NCBI GenBank assembly: GCA_030269625.1
Contig: JAJDFZ010000014.1
Location: 1 to 40,694, forward strand
Direction of reading: 5' to 3'
From: Oxalobacter sp. OttesenSCG-928-P03
GTDB lineage: Bacteria; Pseudomonadota; Gammaproteobacteria; Burkholderiales; Burkholderiaceae_D
DNA length: 40,694 nucleotides
Position numbers and translations under genes: made by a program. The notes under the pieces are model-generated. The model did not search any database and was not told where the DNA came from. It saw only the letters and a list, made by a program, of their open reading frames with translations. Numbering within the stretch: the stretch's first letter is position 1; every line of letters begins with the position of its first letter. Below are positions 33,198-40,694 of the stretch, one piece after another.

Positions 33198-34799
33198 ATG
33201 ACAGATACTATCAATAAAAACTTTTCGTTTGCTCCGCCCACGCAAAGGGAGTTCCTGTATTCCGCTGATGAAACACTGATGTCAGCAACGGATACCAGGA
33301 GCTATATTACCTATGCCAATACTGCTTTCAGGAATATATGCGGCCTGGGCGAAGAGGATATGCGGGGGCATCCGCACAACATTATCCGGCACCCGGACAT
33401 GCCGCCTGCCGCCTTTGCCGATATGTGGTCGACAATCCAGTCTGGAGACACCTGGACAGGACTTGTCAAAAACCGCCGGGTCGACGGTGATCATTACTGG
33501 GTGCGGGCCAACGTGGCGCCCATTCGGGGCGGTGGTGCTACAACGGGTTATATTTCTGTCAGAACGCAGCCCCAAAGACAGGAAATCGAAGCGGCAGAAA
33601 GGCTTTACGCACGTTTTCTGGCGGGACGGACCGGCAATCTGTCTCTTTTCAAAGGCCTGCTTGTCAAAAAGGGATTTTTCAGCTTTTCCCGCATCAGGAA
33701 AAGCCTTCCTGTGCGCTGGGTAATACGTCTGAGCATGGCTTTTCTTGCGCTTTTTTCCCTTGCCGCGTCATGGCAGCTCGGGCAGATGACCGGGCTTTTG
33801 CTTCTGGGTTTGCCTGTCCTGTTGATGGCGATACTGCTGTGCTGGCTGGTGGAGCGAAGGATTGCCAGGCCGCTTGAACGCATTCTTGAGCATGCAAAAG
33901 CTGTTGCGACAGGCCATACGGAAAAAGAACTCCTGCTTGACCGCGTTGATGAGATAGGCATGATTGCCCGTTCCGTCAACCAGTCCGGGCTGAATATCAA
34001 GGCACTTGTGGATGATGTGGCCATACAGATGGCAGGGTTGGAGGACGTCAGTGAACAGATCGCACAGGGAAGCCTTGATCTGAACCAGCGCACCCGGGAG
34101 ACCTCCACCGCGCTTGAAGATGTGCTGAAAGTGACACAGGAAATGACCCGGGTTGTGCACGAAAGCGCGGCACATGCCCAAACTGCCCACGAACTGGCTG
34201 CTTCAACTTGTTTGGCGGCAGAAAAAGGCGGGGAAATCGTGGGAGGCGTCACGCAGATGATGCAGGACGTTGCACAGTCAGCGACCCGGATTTCTGATAT
34301 CAACAGCGTGATTGACTCTATTGCTTTTCAAACCAATATCCTGGCGTTGAATGCCTCTGTCGAGGCTTCCCGGGCAGGGGAAGTGGGCAGGGGGTTTGCT
34401 GTTGTGGCGGCCGAAGTGCGCAATCTTGCCTTGAGAAGTGCCACGGCAGCAAGAGACATCCGTTCCCTGATTGACGACAGTGTGCAAAAGATCATGGCTG
34501 GAGAAGGGCAGGCGGTAACAGCTTGGCAGGCCATGGACAATATCGTTTCCGAAATACGGCAGGTCAGTGAACTGGTTCAGGGAATTTCCAGCGGAACACA
34601 GGCGCAAAGCGCCAGCGCAGAAAAAGTGACAAAAGCCATTGGCGATATCGAGCGCATGACAGAACAAAATGCCACCCTGGTGGGCAATCTTTCCGATGCG
34701 GGCGGAGACATGCAGGGGCGTATGCACCAGCTTGGTTCGCTCATCCTGCTGTTTACGAATAAAAAGAGCCGGAAAATACTGGCGTCCTTATCCGGTTGA
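33198..34799 (+). CDS. Aer-like chemoreceptor (MCP with PAS)
   Basis: A 533-residue methyl-accepting chemotaxis protein. The N-terminus is a PAS domain (F-L-Y-S-A-D-E-T-L-M-S-A-T-D, G-H-P-H-N-I-I-R-H-P-D-M-P, G-L-V-K-N-R-R-V-D-G-D-H-Y-W-V-R-A-N-V) as in the Aer redox/energy receptor, which senses through FAD. Then a pair of membrane segments (about 178-225), a HAMP linker (W-L-V-E-R-R-I-A-R-P-L-E-R-I) and the signalling hairpin I-A-F-Q-T-N-I-L-A-L-N-A-S-V-E-A-S-R-A-G. ATG 33198 is taken; the frame runs to 33168. No che or fli gene is in the window, so flagella or another output must be encoded elsewhere. Confidence 0.93.
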   Translation: MTDTINKNFSFAPPTQREFLYSADETLMSATDTRSYITYANTAFRNICGLGEEDMRGHPHNIIRHPDMPPAAFADMWSTIQSGDTWTGLVKNRRVDGDHYWVRANVAPIRGGGATTGYISVRTQPQRQEIEAAERLYARFLAGRTGNLSLFKGLLVKKGFFSFSRIRKSLPVRWVIRLSMAFLALFSLAASWQLGQMTGLLLLGLPVLLMAILLCWLVERRIARPLERILEHAKAVATGHTEKELLLDRVDEIGMIARSVNQSGLNIKALVDDVAIQMAGLEDVSEQIAQGSLDLNQRTRETSTALEDVLKVTQEMTRVVHESAAHAQTAHELAASTCLAAEKGGEIVGGVTQMMQDVAQSATRISDINSVIDSIAFQTNILALNASVEASRAGEVGRGFAVVAAEVRNLALRSATAARDIRSLIDDSVQKIMAGEGQAVTAWQAMDNIVSEIRQVSELVQGISSGTQAQSASAEKVTKAIGDIERMTEQNATLVGNLSDAGGDMQGRMHQLGSLILLFTNKKSRKILASLSG

Positions 34800-34893
34800 G
34801 CCGGCATAAAACGCATCAGATCGGGAACCCGTGCCATAATGACGGCTTTGAACGCGCCCTTTTTCTGAAAATTCCTTAGCAGCGCTTTATTTC

Positions 34894-35397
34894 ATGAGCC
34901 AAATCAACCACATAAGCCTTGATACGGGCGAGTTGACTTCCTCAGCGCAAGACGAATTCACCGAAAACGCCATTAACGAAATGATCGCCTGGCTGATGGA
35001 TGCCCTCGAAAGCCAGGGCTTTGTTCCGCTGCCCGGCGCCCTGTGTGACTACAATGCCCTTATCGACAAGGGCGACGATGGCCTGGTATGTTCCATCTAC
35101 GGCCCGGCGAAACTCATTCCGGAGGATGTGCTGTACAACAGGACAGGAGGGGTGGTGCCGGATGAAGGTGTGCCGCTGCTCATATTCGGCGTTGCCCTCA
35201 AGGACGGGCAGAGCCTGTGGAAATTCTTCCTGCAGGGCTTTTACCTGGGGGACAGGGTTATCGAGATGCCAGCCGAGCCGTGGATCACGGTCATTCCGTA
35301 TCAGATGTACCCCTATATCCCCGATCCGGACCAGATCATCCGCTTCCAGAATGGCGTTGCCCGGGCCTGGCTGGAAGCACAGAAAAAACTGCACTAG
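34894..35397 (+). CDS. hypothetical cytosolic protein, 167 residues
   Basis: A soluble acidic protein without signal or membrane segment. It has W-L-M-D-A-L-E-S-Q-G-F, Y-G-P-A-K-L-I-P-E-D-V and many aromatic residues near the end (Y-Q-M-Y-P-Y-I-P-D-P-D). I recognise no family. A weak ribosome binding site precedes the ATG, and the sequence starts near a domain edge. It stands alone, convergent with the AraC regulator. Confidence 0.7.
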   Translation: MSQINHISLDTGELTSSAQDEFTENAINEMIAWLMDALESQGFVPLPGALCDYNALIDKGDDGLVCSIYGPAKLIPEDVLYNRTGGVVPDEGVPLLIFGVALKDGQSLWKFFLQGFYLGDRVIEMPAEPWITVIPYQMYPYIPDPDQIIRFQNGVARAWLEAQKKLH

Positions 35398-35420
35398 CAG
35401 CAAAACGTAAAGCTATATAT

Positions 35421-35451
35421 TGCATTAAATGCATCTTTCAATATATTGAAA
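35421..35451. repeat. two adjacent AT-rich palindromes
   Basis: TGCATT-a-AATGCA (35421-35433) and TTTCAATATATTGAAA (35436-35451), both perfect. They lie between convergent genes, 19 bases from the araC-type gene's stop. They may help end transcription in both directions, but no T-run is seen. Confidence 0.4.
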
Positions 35452-35469
35452 ATACTATAAATTTGTCAG

Positions 35470-36255
35470 TTATTTCTTCCGCCATTCGGTTGGGCTCAGT
35501 CCGGTTTGTGTCCTGAACATGTAGACAAAAGCCGAGACCGAAGAATACCCGAGGCTCATGGCAATGGTCGTGACAGGCATGCCTTTTTCCAGCCATTCCA
35601 TGGCACGGAAAAGGCGCACTTTGCGGCGCCATTCGCGCAATGACATCCCGGTTTCTTTTTCAAAGTGACGGGTAAGGGTTCTTGCCGAAGCACCCAGTTC
35701 ATTTCCCCATTCCCAGGCGGTTTTTTCATCATCCGGCTGTTCATACACGGCTTCGCAGATTTTGCGAAGCAGCGGTGATTGCGGCCAGGGCAGGTGAAAG
35801 TCCATGCATTTCAGCCGGTACAACTGCTCGATGATCAGATCATTCACTTTTTCCGTGTATACCGTATCTTCCGCATCGCTTTCCATGCGCTCCAGTTCAA
35901 GAATCAGCGTCCGCAAAAGGGGGGTGATGGCATAGACCGTGATGGCGCCGGGCATCCTGAGTTGCGTGGAGGTCCTGATATAAAGGGTGCGAAGCGCCGT
36001 ATCCATCAGCGCGCCGGAAGAGTGGAGCGTATCAGCCGGAATCCAGATGGCCTGTTCGGGAGTAATGATATAGCGGCTGCTCTGGACATCGACAATCAGC
36101 GTGCCTTCTGTCGCATAAGTAAACTGGTTCCAGGGGTGCGCATGATAATCAAAGACCGTTTTGCCGGAGAGATTCTGGGAACGCAGGTAAACAGAATAAG
36201 GAAGCTCTTCCATATCCGGCGTATACAGCGTTTTCCAATCCGAAAGGTTTTTCAT
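35470..36255 (-). CDS. AraC-family transcriptional regulator
   Basis: A 261-residue regulator. The N-terminal cupin domain (Y-H-A-H-P-W-N-Q-F-T-Y-A-T-E-G-T-L) probably binds an effector. The C-terminal 90 residues carry two helix-turn-helix units: W-E-W-G-N-E-L-G-A-S-A-R-T-L-T-R-H-F and T-I-A-M-S-L-G-Y-S-S-V-S-A-F-V-Y-M-F. It is divergent from the MFS gene at 36361 with 105 bases between, the classical layout for a regulator and its target exporter. The effector is unknown. Confidence 0.94.
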   Translation of the reverse strand: MKNLSDWKTLYTPDMEELPYSVYLRSQNLSGKTVFDYHAHPWNQFTYATEGTLIVDVQSSRYIITPEQAIWIPADTLHSSGALMDTALRTLYIRTSTQLRMPGAITVYAITPLLRTLILELERMESDAEDTVYTEKVNDLIIEQLYRLKCMDFHLPWPQSPLLRKICEAVYEQPDDEKTAWEWGNELGASARTLTRHFEKETGMSLREWRRKVRLFRAMEWLEKGMPVTTIAMSLGYSSVSAFVYMFRTQTGLSPTEWRKK

Positions 36256-36281
36256 GCCTGTTCCCGCTCAGTGTCGTTTAA

Positions 36282-36306
36282 TCGATATAACCTGTCATTT
36301 TATCGA
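36282..36306. promoter_or_regulatory. candidate regulator-binding repeat
   Basis: TCGATA (36282-36287) and TATCGA (36301-36306) form an inverted repeat with 13 bases between, inside the araC/MFS divergent gap. It is a candidate operator of the AraC protein, by position only. Confidence 0.3.
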
Positions 36307-36360
36307 AAGTTTGTCTATTCATGAAAAGCTATATTGAATTAACTGCATTCCGGATTGATT

Positions 36361-37545
36361 ATGAGTACAACAACTTTTACCGTTTACCGCCCGACAAGAC
36401 TTGAATATATCAAGGTTATTTCCGCCGGTCTGGCCGCGCTGATCCTGACAGTCGGGCTGGCACGCTTTTCCTATACGCCCCTGCTGACCATCATGCTGCG
36501 TGAGTCCGCCTTAAATGACATTCAGGGCGGCTGGCTGGCGGCGCTGAATTACGCGGGATACCTGAGCGGCGCCATGCTTTCGGCGCTGAGCAACAACCTG
36601 AGGTTCAAATACACCCTTTACCGCCTGGGACTCGTTACTGCGGTCATCACGACAGTGGCAATGGGCCTTTGCAGCAACTTTACGATCTGGCTCATCCTTC
36701 GTTATTTATCCGGCGTTTCCAGTACGGCAGGGCTTTTAATTGCTTCCGGTCTGGTTATGAACTGGCTGATGCGCAAAGGCTTCAAACCCAGCCTGGGCGC
36801 GCACCTTATGGGGATCGGGCTTGGTATTGCCGTTTCGGGTGTGGCAGTGGCATGCATGTCTCCCTATCTGGGCTGGGAAGGGCAGTGGGTCGGGCTGGCT
36901 GTTCTGGGATTGTTTTTTTTCGTTCCTGCCTGGTTTTATATGCCGAGGCCTGAAGTCATCACGATGTCATCTGGCCGCACGGCGTATCCCGTGCCGGGCA
37001 AAACCTGGTCGGCCATTTTCAACACCATGTATTTCTGCGCCGGTTTTGGCTTTGTTATTTCCGCAACCTACATTGTCACCATCCTGGAAGGATCTCCGGC
37101 TTTTGAGGGAAGGGGGAGCATGGTCTGGATCGTGGTGGGCGCCGCTGCGGCGCCGACAAGCTGGCTCTGGGACAAGGTTGCCGGGCGCTTTGGCGAGACA
37201 AGGACGCTGATTTATGCATTCCTGGTTCAGATCGTGTCCATTATGCTGCCGGTTTTCAGCATGTCTGCCCTGGCGGGTTATTGCAGCGCATTGCTCATGA
37301 GCGCCTGGATGGGCATTGTCAGCCTGACGCTGGCCATTGTCGGGCGGGCTTTTCCCAATGATCCGGCAAGGGCGATGGCCCGGCTGACATTAAGCTATGG
37401 CGTTGCCCAGATTGTGGCTCCTGCCATTACAGGCTACCTGGTTACGGACTCCGGCAATTACAATAGTACGCTGGTTATTACCGCCCTGATCATGGGTTGC
37501 GGCGTATTGCTTCTCATGGTGCTTGGCAGGTTGAAAACCGCCTGA
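36361..37545 (+). CDS. MFS transporter, YbfB/YjiJ family
   Basis: A 394-residue major facilitator with about 12 membrane segments. The opening L-I-L-T-V-G-L-A-R-F-S-Y-T-P-L-L-T-I-M and G-Y-L-S-G-A-M-L-S are typical of the YbfB/YjiJ group, as is R-Y-L-S-G-V-S-S-T-A-G. Substrate is unknown. ATG 36361 is chosen over a TTG six bases upstream. The divergent AraC regulator probably controls it. Confidence 0.9.
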   Translation: MSTTTFTVYRPTRLEYIKVISAGLAALILTVGLARFSYTPLLTIMLRESALNDIQGGWLAALNYAGYLSGAMLSALSNNLRFKYTLYRLGLVTAVITTVAMGLCSNFTIWLILRYLSGVSSTAGLLIASGLVMNWLMRKGFKPSLGAHLMGIGLGIAVSGVAVACMSPYLGWEGQWVGLAVLGLFFFVPAWFYMPRPEVITMSSGRTAYPVPGKTWSAIFNTMYFCAGFGFVISATYIVTILEGSPAFEGRGSMVWIVVGAAAAPTSWLWDKVAGRFGETRTLIYAFLVQIVSIMLPVFSMSALAGYCSALLMSAWMGIVSLTLAIVGRAFPNDPARAMARLTLSYGVAQIVAPAITGYLVTDSGNYNSTLVITALIMGCGVLLLMVLGRLKTA

Positions 37546-37597
37546 AAAGCCGGATGAATCCCGTGCACCCCCTTTAATTTAAAGAAACGTCACTGCC

Positions 37598-38428
37598 ATG
37601 ATTATTTCAAAAGTATGGGCAATGTATTTCAGCGCCACAGGAACCACTCAAAAAGTAGTGACAGGCATTGCCGACGCCATTGGCCATAAACTGTTGGCAC
37701 CCCGGGAGGATTTTGATTTTACGCTTCCCCGGGGAAGAGAGCGCAGGCCTGTTTTTCACGATGGCGAACTGGTGGTTTTCGGCACACCGGTTATTGCAGG
37801 CCGCATTCCCAACGTCCTGTTAAAGTTCCTGGATAGCATGCAGGGCGGCGGGGCAATTGCCATACCGGTATCCGTTTTCGGCAATCGCGCTTATGACGAT
37901 GCATTGATCGAGGCCCGTGATATTCTTGAAAACAGGGGATTTCACACCGTGGCGGCAGCCGCTTTTATTGGCGAACATGCTTTTTCCCGTACCCTTGGCG
38001 GCGGCCGTCCTGATGAAAAGGATATGGCTTTGGTGGAAGCCTTTGCCGCGCAGGCGGCAGAAAAAGTGGCGGCGCTCGTTAGCACAGCACAGCTGGAGCC
38101 GCTGCAGGTCAAGGGCATGCCTCATCCTTACCGGGGCTATTATCAGCCGCGCGACGCGGAAGGTCAGGCCGTAGACCTGAGAAAAGTCACGCCCGTCACC
38201 AACAAAAAGCGATGCCGGGATTGCGGGCTGTGCGCAAGGATATGTCCCGTTGGTTCCATCGATCAGGAAGATCCGGGCAAATTAAACGGCATTTGCATAA
38301 AATGCTGTGCCTGCATAAAAAAATGCCCGGTCAGGGCGCGCTCCTTTGACGATCCGGCATTCATTTATCACAGGGAAGAGCTGGAAGAAGAGTTTGTGCA
38401 ACGGGCCGAGCCGGAGTTTTTCCTTTAA
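37598..38428 (+). CDS. EFR1-type flavodoxin-ferredoxin protein
   Basis: A 276-residue protein with an N-terminal flavodoxin-like domain (Y-F-S-A-T-G-T-T-Q-K binding FMN phosphate, G-T-P-V-I-A-G-R-I-P, V-S-V-F-G-N-R-A-Y-D-D-A) and two 4Fe-4S clusters at the end: C-R-D-C-G-L-C-A-R-I-C-P and C-I-K-C-C-A-C-I-K-K-C-P. This is the EFR1-type architecture and fits an electron carrier or small reductase in an anaerobe. It follows the MFS gene by 52 bases and may be expressed with it. Its redox partner is not evident. Confidence 0.93.
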   Translation: MIISKVWAMYFSATGTTQKVVTGIADAIGHKLLAPREDFDFTLPRGRERRPVFHDGELVVFGTPVIAGRIPNVLLKFLDSMQGGGAIAIPVSVFGNRAYDDALIEARDILENRGFHTVAAAAFIGEHAFSRTLGGGRPDEKDMALVEAFAAQAAEKVAALVSTAQLEPLQVKGMPHPYRGYYQPRDAEGQAVDLRKVTPVTNKKRCRDCGLCARICPVGSIDQEDPGKLNGICIKCCACIKKCPVRARSFDDPAFIYHREELEEEFVQRAEPEFFL

Positions 38429-38563
38429 CCGGTGAGGATGGCTTTACATGCGGGCAACAGGCAGAGGGCGAGCATTTTCAACAGGTTCTGTTCGGATATG
38501 GCCTCCTGCCCATCGCATAGTATTTCGCATAATTGGTATTATGTTAAATAACGTTAATCAAAA

Positions 38564-38600
38564 TAAACCAGGGAGATGAATCAAGACGATCCCTGGTTTA
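38564..38600 (-). terminator. terminator downstream of the TRIC gene
   Basis: An 11-base stem TAAACCAGGGA/TCCCTGGTTTA (38564-38574 and 38590-38600) with a 15-base loop, followed on the minus strand by TTTTGATT. It is 15 bases after the second TGA of the tail at 38615. Confidence 0.75.
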
Positions 38601-38614
38601 ATCATGTTGCTATA

Positions 38615-38740
38615 TCAGTCTTCCATCATCAGTCTCAATTGATCCTTCATGGCGTTTCTGGTGACGTTCTGCGCTTTCATGGCCGGTTCGGCTTTCGCCA
38701 GCCATTCCTTTGCCTTCGTTTTTAGGGATTGAAAAATACG
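38615..38740 (-). pseudogene. 41-codon open tail after the TRIC stop
   Basis: The frame of the TRIC gene continues past its TGA (38741-38743) for 41 codons to a second TGA at 38615. The tail starts R-I-F-Q-S-L-K-T-K-A-K-E-W-L-A-K-A-E-P-A and ends R-L-M-M-E-D; it reads as an amphipathic Lys/Ala/Glu helix rather than random sequence and its stop is followed by a terminator. It could be the 3' end of a gene whose front was lost, an extension made by stop-codon readthrough, or chance. Confidence 0.4.
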
Positions 38741-39364
38741 TCAGGATGAAGATGCCCTTACCCTCGGGAGGTTTATCCTGAAATGCAGCGCCAGTATGCG
38801 CATGGTTGAGCACACCACAATGGCGATCCATGTGCTGTAAATAGGACTGATGATCCCTGTTGAACCCAGCAGTTCAATACATGCGCCGGCAATTGCGGCG
38901 GTAGCATAAATTTCCCTTGAAAAAATATGAGGCGTGCTGCCCGAAAGGATATCCCTGATGCAGCCTCCCCCCACCCCGCTCACGCAGCCCATCAGGATTG
39001 CCAGCAGCAGGTTGCCCGTAAGCAGGTAGGTTTTGTTTGCGCCAAACGCGGCGAAAAATCCCAACCCGATGGCATCAAGATACAGTGCCGGCAATTCGAG
39101 CCGGTTTATGGTTTTCCTGAAACAGATGCTGGCCACAACTGCCAGCAGAATCATGAGCATATAAAACGGATCGGTCAAACCGGGCGGCGGCGTTGCGCCA
39201 ATGCAGAGATCACGGATAATGCCGCCGCCAATGCCGGTTGCGGCAGCGAGAGCAAATATGCCGAATATGTCAAAGTGCCTGCGTATGCCGACAGCAGCGC
39301 CGCTCATTGCAAAAATAAATGTGCCAATCAGGTCGATTGCCAGGAATATGAGACTTGCCTTCAA
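38741..39364 (-). CDS. TRIC-family cation channel-like membrane protein
   Basis: A 207-residue protein with two repeats of three membrane segments, as in the YadS/YicG family, bacterial relatives of trimeric intracellular cation channels. Marks are I-G-T-F-I-F-A-M-S-G-A, A-A-A-T-G-I-G-G-G-I-I-R-D-L in repeat one and G-C-V-S-G-V-G-G-G-C-I-R-D-I-L in repeat two. The start is TTG 39364, nine bases after GAGG; no ATG stands at that place. The length agrees with the family, so the TGA at 38741 is probably the normal end although the frame stays open beyond it. The transported ion is not known from sequence. Confidence 0.88.
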   Translation of the reverse strand: MKASLIFLAIDLIGTFIFAMSGAAVGIRRHFDIFGIFALAAATGIGGGIIRDLCIGATPPPGLTDPFYMLMILLAVVASICFRKTINRLELPALYLDAIGLGFFAAFGANKTYLLTGNLLLAILMGCVSGVGGGCIRDILSGSTPHIFSREIYATAAIAGACIELLGSTGIISPIYSTWIAIVVCSTMRILALHFRINLPRVRASSS

Positions 39365-39497
39365 GAAAATGACCTCTGCTGTTTCGGCGTGGGCGCTACC
39401 TCTTCCGGTAAAGCGTAATCCGTACTTTTTACCAGATTTTTAATATCTCGTGTCTTAAAATAAGGGCAGTTAAATGCCGGGGGAAAGGAATTTGTCC

Positions 39498-40451
39498 ATG
39501 AAAAAGCATTTCAAACTGGTTTTTGTCCTGCTGCTGGCGGCATTTTCCAGCGTTTCCTTTGCCCGGGACATGCCTCAAAAGGAGAAAAAAATGAAAACGA
39601 TCCGCCTGGTCTACGGACAATGGCAAGGGGGTGACTACGGCAAGCCTTATACCCCCATCTACGGTTTTGGCGCGCAGTTGATGGCCTGGCTGGCCCCGGC
39701 GTCTGACGCCCCGCTCCTTGAAGTCCCGGTTGATGCCTATACCGGCGCAAAGCCCGAAACCGTTCGGGGCGTGGTATGGAAAGACACGGTTATCAGGCAG
39801 ATGAATGCCGCAAGAAGCCTCATTGATCAGCACAAGCCGGACAGGATCATCACCTTCGGAGGCGACTGCCACGTCAGCCAGGCCCCTTTTGCCTGGCTCA
39901 ATGAACGTTATGACGGAAACGTGGGTATCCTCTGGATTGACGCCCATCCGGACTTATCCACGCCAAACGAAACAGCCCGTGCCCATGCGATGGTGCTCGG
40001 CAACCTGCTTGGTGGCGGTGACGCTGAACTGGCTGCCGAAGTCAAAACGCCATACAAACCGGAAAACATCCTTTACATCGGCATGGACGAGATGCTGCCC
40101 AAAGAATCCGCGCTGGTTCAAAAGTACGGTATTCCCATGGTCAAAACCGAAGATGTGGCGGCAGACAGCAAAAAAGTGACAGACTGGATCAGACAGCGCA
40201 ATCTAAAGCACGTTGTGATCCACCTGGATGTTGATGTGCTGGACCCCCGCTCCTTCTATTCTGTACTGCCAAACTACAAGGGACTGGATTTCGAGACCAT
40301 TGACGGGAAAATGACCATTCCCCAACTGACAAGGCTCCTCAATGATATCGACGGGGCTTCCACGGTTGTCGGCATCAGCTTTGCCGAATACATGCCCTGG
40401 GATGCACAGAACCTGAAAACCATGCTGGAGAGCTTGCCGTTCATGAAATGA
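39498..40451 (+). CDS. arginase/agmatinase-family protein with signal peptide
   Basis: A ureohydrolase-fold enzyme of 317 residues. Metal ligands are visible: G-G-D-C-H-V, W-I-D-A-H-P-D and H-L-D-V-D-V-L-D-P, so the binuclear Mn site looks intact. Substrate (arginine, agmatine, formiminoglutamate or other) is not fixed. The first 31 residues from ATG 39498 form a signal peptide (K-K-H-F-K-L-V-F-V-L-L-L-A-A-F-S-S-V-S-F-A), preceded by AAAGGA. A second ATG at 39591 (M-K-T-I-R-L-V-Y-G-Q) has AAAGGAG 7-8 bases before it and is where the fold itself begins. Both may be used, giving an exported and a cytosolic form. No transporter or urease stands next to it. Confidence 0.85.
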   Translation: MKKHFKLVFVLLLAAFSSVSFARDMPQKEKKMKTIRLVYGQWQGGDYGKPYTPIYGFGAQLMAWLAPASDAPLLEVPVDAYTGAKPETVRGVVWKDTVIRQMNAARSLIDQHKPDRIITFGGDCHVSQAPFAWLNERYDGNVGILWIDAHPDLSTPNETARAHAMVLGNLLGGGDAELAAEVKTPYKPENILYIGMDEMLPKESALVQKYGIPMVKTEDVAADSKKVTDWIRQRNLKHVVIHLDVDVLDPRSFYSVLPNYKGLDFETIDGKMTIPQLTRLLNDIDGASTVVGISFAEYMPWDAQNLKTMLESLPFMK

Positions 40452-40694
40452 AAGCGGAATCAGGGGATAAAAAGGGGCGGATCAACCGGTTCGCCCGCCT
40501 TGTTGCGCAAAATCCCTGTCTTCGCTGCGGCCCTTATGCGGTTTCCCTTCGGGCCGGTGCCGGACTTTTTATCCCGGCGCCTGGCTTCCGCCAAATCCTT
40601 TTATTCTAATTGACACAGCCTTATTTGCCTTGTTTGCATTGTTAGCTTCAGGCTAATGATGATGTGCTGCGGTTGATTGATGGCTTTTCCTCCC
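40452..40694. other. downstream region without a visible gene
   Basis: A possible imperfect hairpin at 40480-40502 (AAGG-GGCG and CGCC-cg-CCTT) lacks a T-run. TTGACA at 40610-40615 may be a -35 but no -10 is paired with it. I see no gene in the 243 bases before the window edge. Confidence 0.4.

Noticed and set aside
40610..40644. A promoter at the right edge starting with TTGACA
   Set aside because: No acceptable -10 at 16-18 bases; the nearest candidates are too far.
1..40694. CRISPR arrays, tRNA or rRNA genes
   Set aside because: No regularly spaced direct repeats and no recognisable tRNA or rRNA stretch were seen on reading; I could not run a dedicated search.

Overview
The window looks like a chromosomal segment of a betaproteobacterium. 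I infer Burkholderiales, possibly Oxalobacteraceae such as Oxalobacter. The pointers are the head-to-head rne/rluC pair, the rne-moaA-mobA-moeA run, and the rluC-HAD-sppA order, together with moderate GC and short intergenic gaps. The assignment rests on gene order and remembered protein similarity only, not on a marker gene or a search. There is no rRNA, tRNA or CRISPR array that I can see.

Left part (1-4000) is accessory. A perfect inverted repeat overlaps a TATAAT promoter in front of a 32-codon leader ORF and an unrecognised 480-residue protein. A secreted Sel1-repeat protein and a broken IS3-family element follow (left end lost, single-base frameshift in the transposase). From 4000 to 8500 lie mnmH (tRNA 2-selenouridine synthase) and, convergent to it, a compact pstSCAB phosphate importer without phoU. 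A DUF5610 protein gene with a near-consensus sigma-28 (FliA) promoter and a large OafA-type acyltransferase/SGNH protein follow on the minus strand, then a 3-hydroxyacyl-CoA dehydrogenase.

The stretch 12800-17900 is a run of plus-strand genes with few known functions. It holds a secreted protein, two membrane proteins, and a probable three-gene operon of a beta-propeller-like protein, a HipA-like kinase without a HipB partner, and a BamE/SmpA-like lipoprotein. Molybdenum cofactor genes (moaA, mobA, moeA) and RNase E fill 17900-24190 on the minus strand. RluC, a HAD phosphatase and an S49 peptidase run rightward to a clear terminator at 27594.

Right part (27600-40694) holds a MarC-family protein and a small membrane protein behind a second inverted repeat that shares the core GCCAT-NN-ATGGC with the one near position 190. 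A fluoride riboswitch controls crcB (fluC) and a DUF190 gene. Then come a second secreted Sel1-like protein, a MoxR ATPase/VWA pair, an Aer-like chemoreceptor, an AraC regulator divergent from an MFS exporter, an EFR1-type flavodoxin-ferredoxin, a TRIC-family membrane protein, and an arginase-family enzyme that appears to have two translation starts, exported and cytosolic.

The points most worth a second look are the paired palindromic promoters, the in-frame UGA and 41-codon tail after the TRIC gene, the sigma-28 promoter on the DUF5610 gene, the two-start arginase homologue, the HipA-like kinase with an altered catalytic loop, and the possible translational mechanism of the fluoride riboswitch.
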